Of a stretch of DNA of 7,562 nt, positions 6,272 to 7,562 are shown in pieces (position 1 is the stretch's first letter; every line of letters begins with the position of its first letter). Both the position numbers and the translations under genes were made by a program. This DNA comes from Pseudomonadota bacterium (GTDB lineage: Bacteria > Pseudomonadota > Gammaproteobacteria > Burkholderiales > Burkholderiaceae_B), in assembly GCA_023437255.1 (NCBI GenBank), contig JAEZGR010000303.1, forward strand, positions 1 to 7,562, in the 5' to 3' direction. The notes under the pieces were generated by a model. That model saw only the letters and a list, made by a program, of their open reading frames with translations. It had not been told where the DNA came from and searched no databases.

Positions 6272-7562
6272 ATGGGGCTTTTGCGGTCTGCTGCCACCGT
6301 CAGCAGCTTCACGCTGCTGTCGCGCATCACGGGCCTTGTACGCGATGTCCTGATCGCAAGAGCCTTCGGGGCCGGCCCGCTCACCGATGCGTTCTGGGTG
6401 GCGTTCCGTATCCCCAATCTGCTCAGGCGCCTCTTCGCGGAAGGGGCGTTTTCCCAAGCTTTTGTTCCCATACTCGGCGAGTTGCGCAGCACGGCCGGCG
6501 AAGACGACGTGCGCCGCCTGCTCGACCGGGTTGCCCTGCTGCTGACACTGGTGGTGATGTTCGTCACCGTGCTGGGCATTCTGGGCGCCCCCTGGGTGGT
6601 CACCCTCATGGCCAGCGGCCTGCGCGCCGCCGAGCGCCAGGGCGAATTCGAAGCCGCCGTCTGGATGACACGCATGATGTTTCCCTACATCGTCTGCATG
6701 TCGCTGGTGGCCTTTGCCTCGGGTGTCCTGAACACCTGGAGCCGCTTTGCCGTTCCCGCCGTCACGCCCATCTTGCTCAATCTGAGCATGATCGGGGCGT
6801 GCCTGTTCCTGGTGGCATGGTTCGATGTCCCCATCTACGCGCTTGCCGTGGGCGTCATGGCAGGCGGCGTGCTGCAGCTGGCCGTGCAATGGGCCGCTCT
6901 CGCCCGTTTGGGTCTGCTGCCGCGCCTCCTTCGCACCTCGCCTTCTGAAAGCCGGCGCGACCCCATCGTGCGCCGCATTCTGCGGCAGATGCTGCCCGCC
7001 ATCATCGGCGTGTCGGTGGCCCAGATCTCGCTGCTCATCAATACCAACATCGCCACCTGGCTTGCCCCGGGAAGCGTGACCTGGCTGTCGTTTGCCGATC
7101 GGCTCATGGAGTTTCCCACTGCTTTGCTGGGCGTGGCCCTGGGCACCGTGCTGCTGCCCAGCCTTTCGCGCGCCTACGCCAAGGACGACCAGGCCGGCTA
7201 CAACGCGCTGCTCGACTGGGGCCTGCGCCTGGTGCTGCTGCTGGGCCTGCCGGCGGCCATCGGCCTGGCCCTGTGCTCCGACGCCCTTGTCGCCACCCTG
7301 TTCAATTACGGAGCGTTCAATGCCCACGATGTCGCGCAGACACGCGTGGCCGTCATGGCGTATTCGGTGGGGCTCATCGGACTGCTTGCGATCAAGATTC
7401 TGGCCCCCGCCTTCTATGCGCGCCAGGACATCCGCACGCCCGTCAAGATTGCCGCCCTGTGCCTGGTAGCCACGCAGCTCCTGAACGCCGCCTTCGTACC
7501 GCTCCTGGCGCATGCCGGTCTTGCACTGTCGATCGGTGTCGGCGCCACGCTGAACGCGCTGC
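6272..7562 (+). CDS. murJ: Lipid II flippase MurJ (MviN), C-terminus cut by window edge
   Basis: MurJ moves the peptidoglycan precursor lipid II from the inner to the outer leaflet of the cytoplasmic membrane. It belongs to the MOP/MATE-like exporter superfamily and is normally about 510 residues with 14 membrane helices. Here 430 residues are visible before the window ends, so about 80 are missing. The N-terminus has SRITGLVRDVLIARAFG, with Arg18 and Arg24, then TDAFWVAFRIPNLLRRLFAEG, with Asp39 and Arg52. These match functionally important E. coli residues at the same numbers. ADRLMEFP, with Arg277, corresponds to E. coli Arg270. Repeated hydrophobic stretches follow as expected. The ATG at 6272 is the natural start because the family begins with LLRSAATVSS; it lies 9 bp after the SDR stop with only a weak AGG-type ribosome site. 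Probably essential. Confidence 0.97.
   Translation, partial: MGLLRSAATVSSFTLLSRITGLVRDVLIARAFGAGPLTDAFWVAFRIPNLLRRLFAEGAFSQAFVPILGELRSTAGEDDVRRLLDRVALLLTLVVMFVTVLGILGAPWVVTLMASGLRAAERQGEFEAAVWMTRMMFPYIVCMSLVAFASGVLNTWSRFAVPAVTPILLNLSMIGACLFLVAWFDVPIYALAVGVMAGGVLQLAVQWAALARLGLLPRLLRTSPSESRRDPIVRRILRQMLPAIIGVSVAQISLLINTNIATWLAPGSVTWLSFADRLMEFPTALLGVALGTVLLPSLSRAYAKDDQAGYNALLDWGLRLVLLLGLPAAIGLALCSDALVATLFNYGAFNAHDVAQTRVAVMAYSVGLIGLLAIKILAPAFYARQDIRTPVKIAALCLVATQLLNAAFVPLLAHAGLALSIGVGATLNAL

Overview
This window looks like ordinary chromosomal core sequence from a GC-rich betaproteobacterium. Gene content, gene order and protein sequences suggest the order Burkholderiales, most plausibly an Alcaligenaceae-type genome (Bordetella/Achromobacter relatives). 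That placement is inference from remembered synteny and protein style; no search was run. I see no tRNA, rRNA, CRISPR array, insertion sequence, phage gene or attachment site.

Layout: (1) 1-1224, minus strand: xseA (exonuclease VII large subunit), with its C-terminus cut off by the left window edge. (2) 1225-1554: a divergent, relatively AT-rich intergenic region that holds an unusual group of DnaA-box-like 9-mers, including one exact TTATCCACA and a perfect 9-bp inverted repeat. (3) 1555-4706, plus strand: a tightly packed set of exbB-like and exbD-like proton-channel genes, lpxK, a small Trm112/YcaR-type gene and kdsB. Three of the four junctions are 4-nt ATGA stop/start overlaps. (4) 4799-5455: adk, with a strong Shine-Dalgarno and a 92-bp upstream gap. 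(5) 5504-6262: a short-chain dehydrogenase of the HSD10 / 3-hydroxyacyl-CoA dehydrogenase type. (6) 6272 to the right edge: murJ (lipid II flippase), partial at the C-terminus.

Functionally the plus-strand genes are mostly about the cell envelope. LpxK phosphorylates the lipid A precursor, KdsB activates KDO for transfer to lipid A, and MurJ flips the peptidoglycan precursor. The ExbB/ExbD pair would form an inner-membrane proton channel whose client is not encoded here. Adk balances adenylate pools, and the SDR probably serves fatty-acid or branched-chain acyl-CoA metabolism. XseA is a DNA repair nuclease on the opposite strand.

The best candidates for a second look are the DnaA-box-like cluster between xseA and exbB, and the ExbB homologue with isoleucine where ExbB/TolQ proteins usually carry a membrane glutamate. 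Nothing in the window convincingly looks like a wholly new system.
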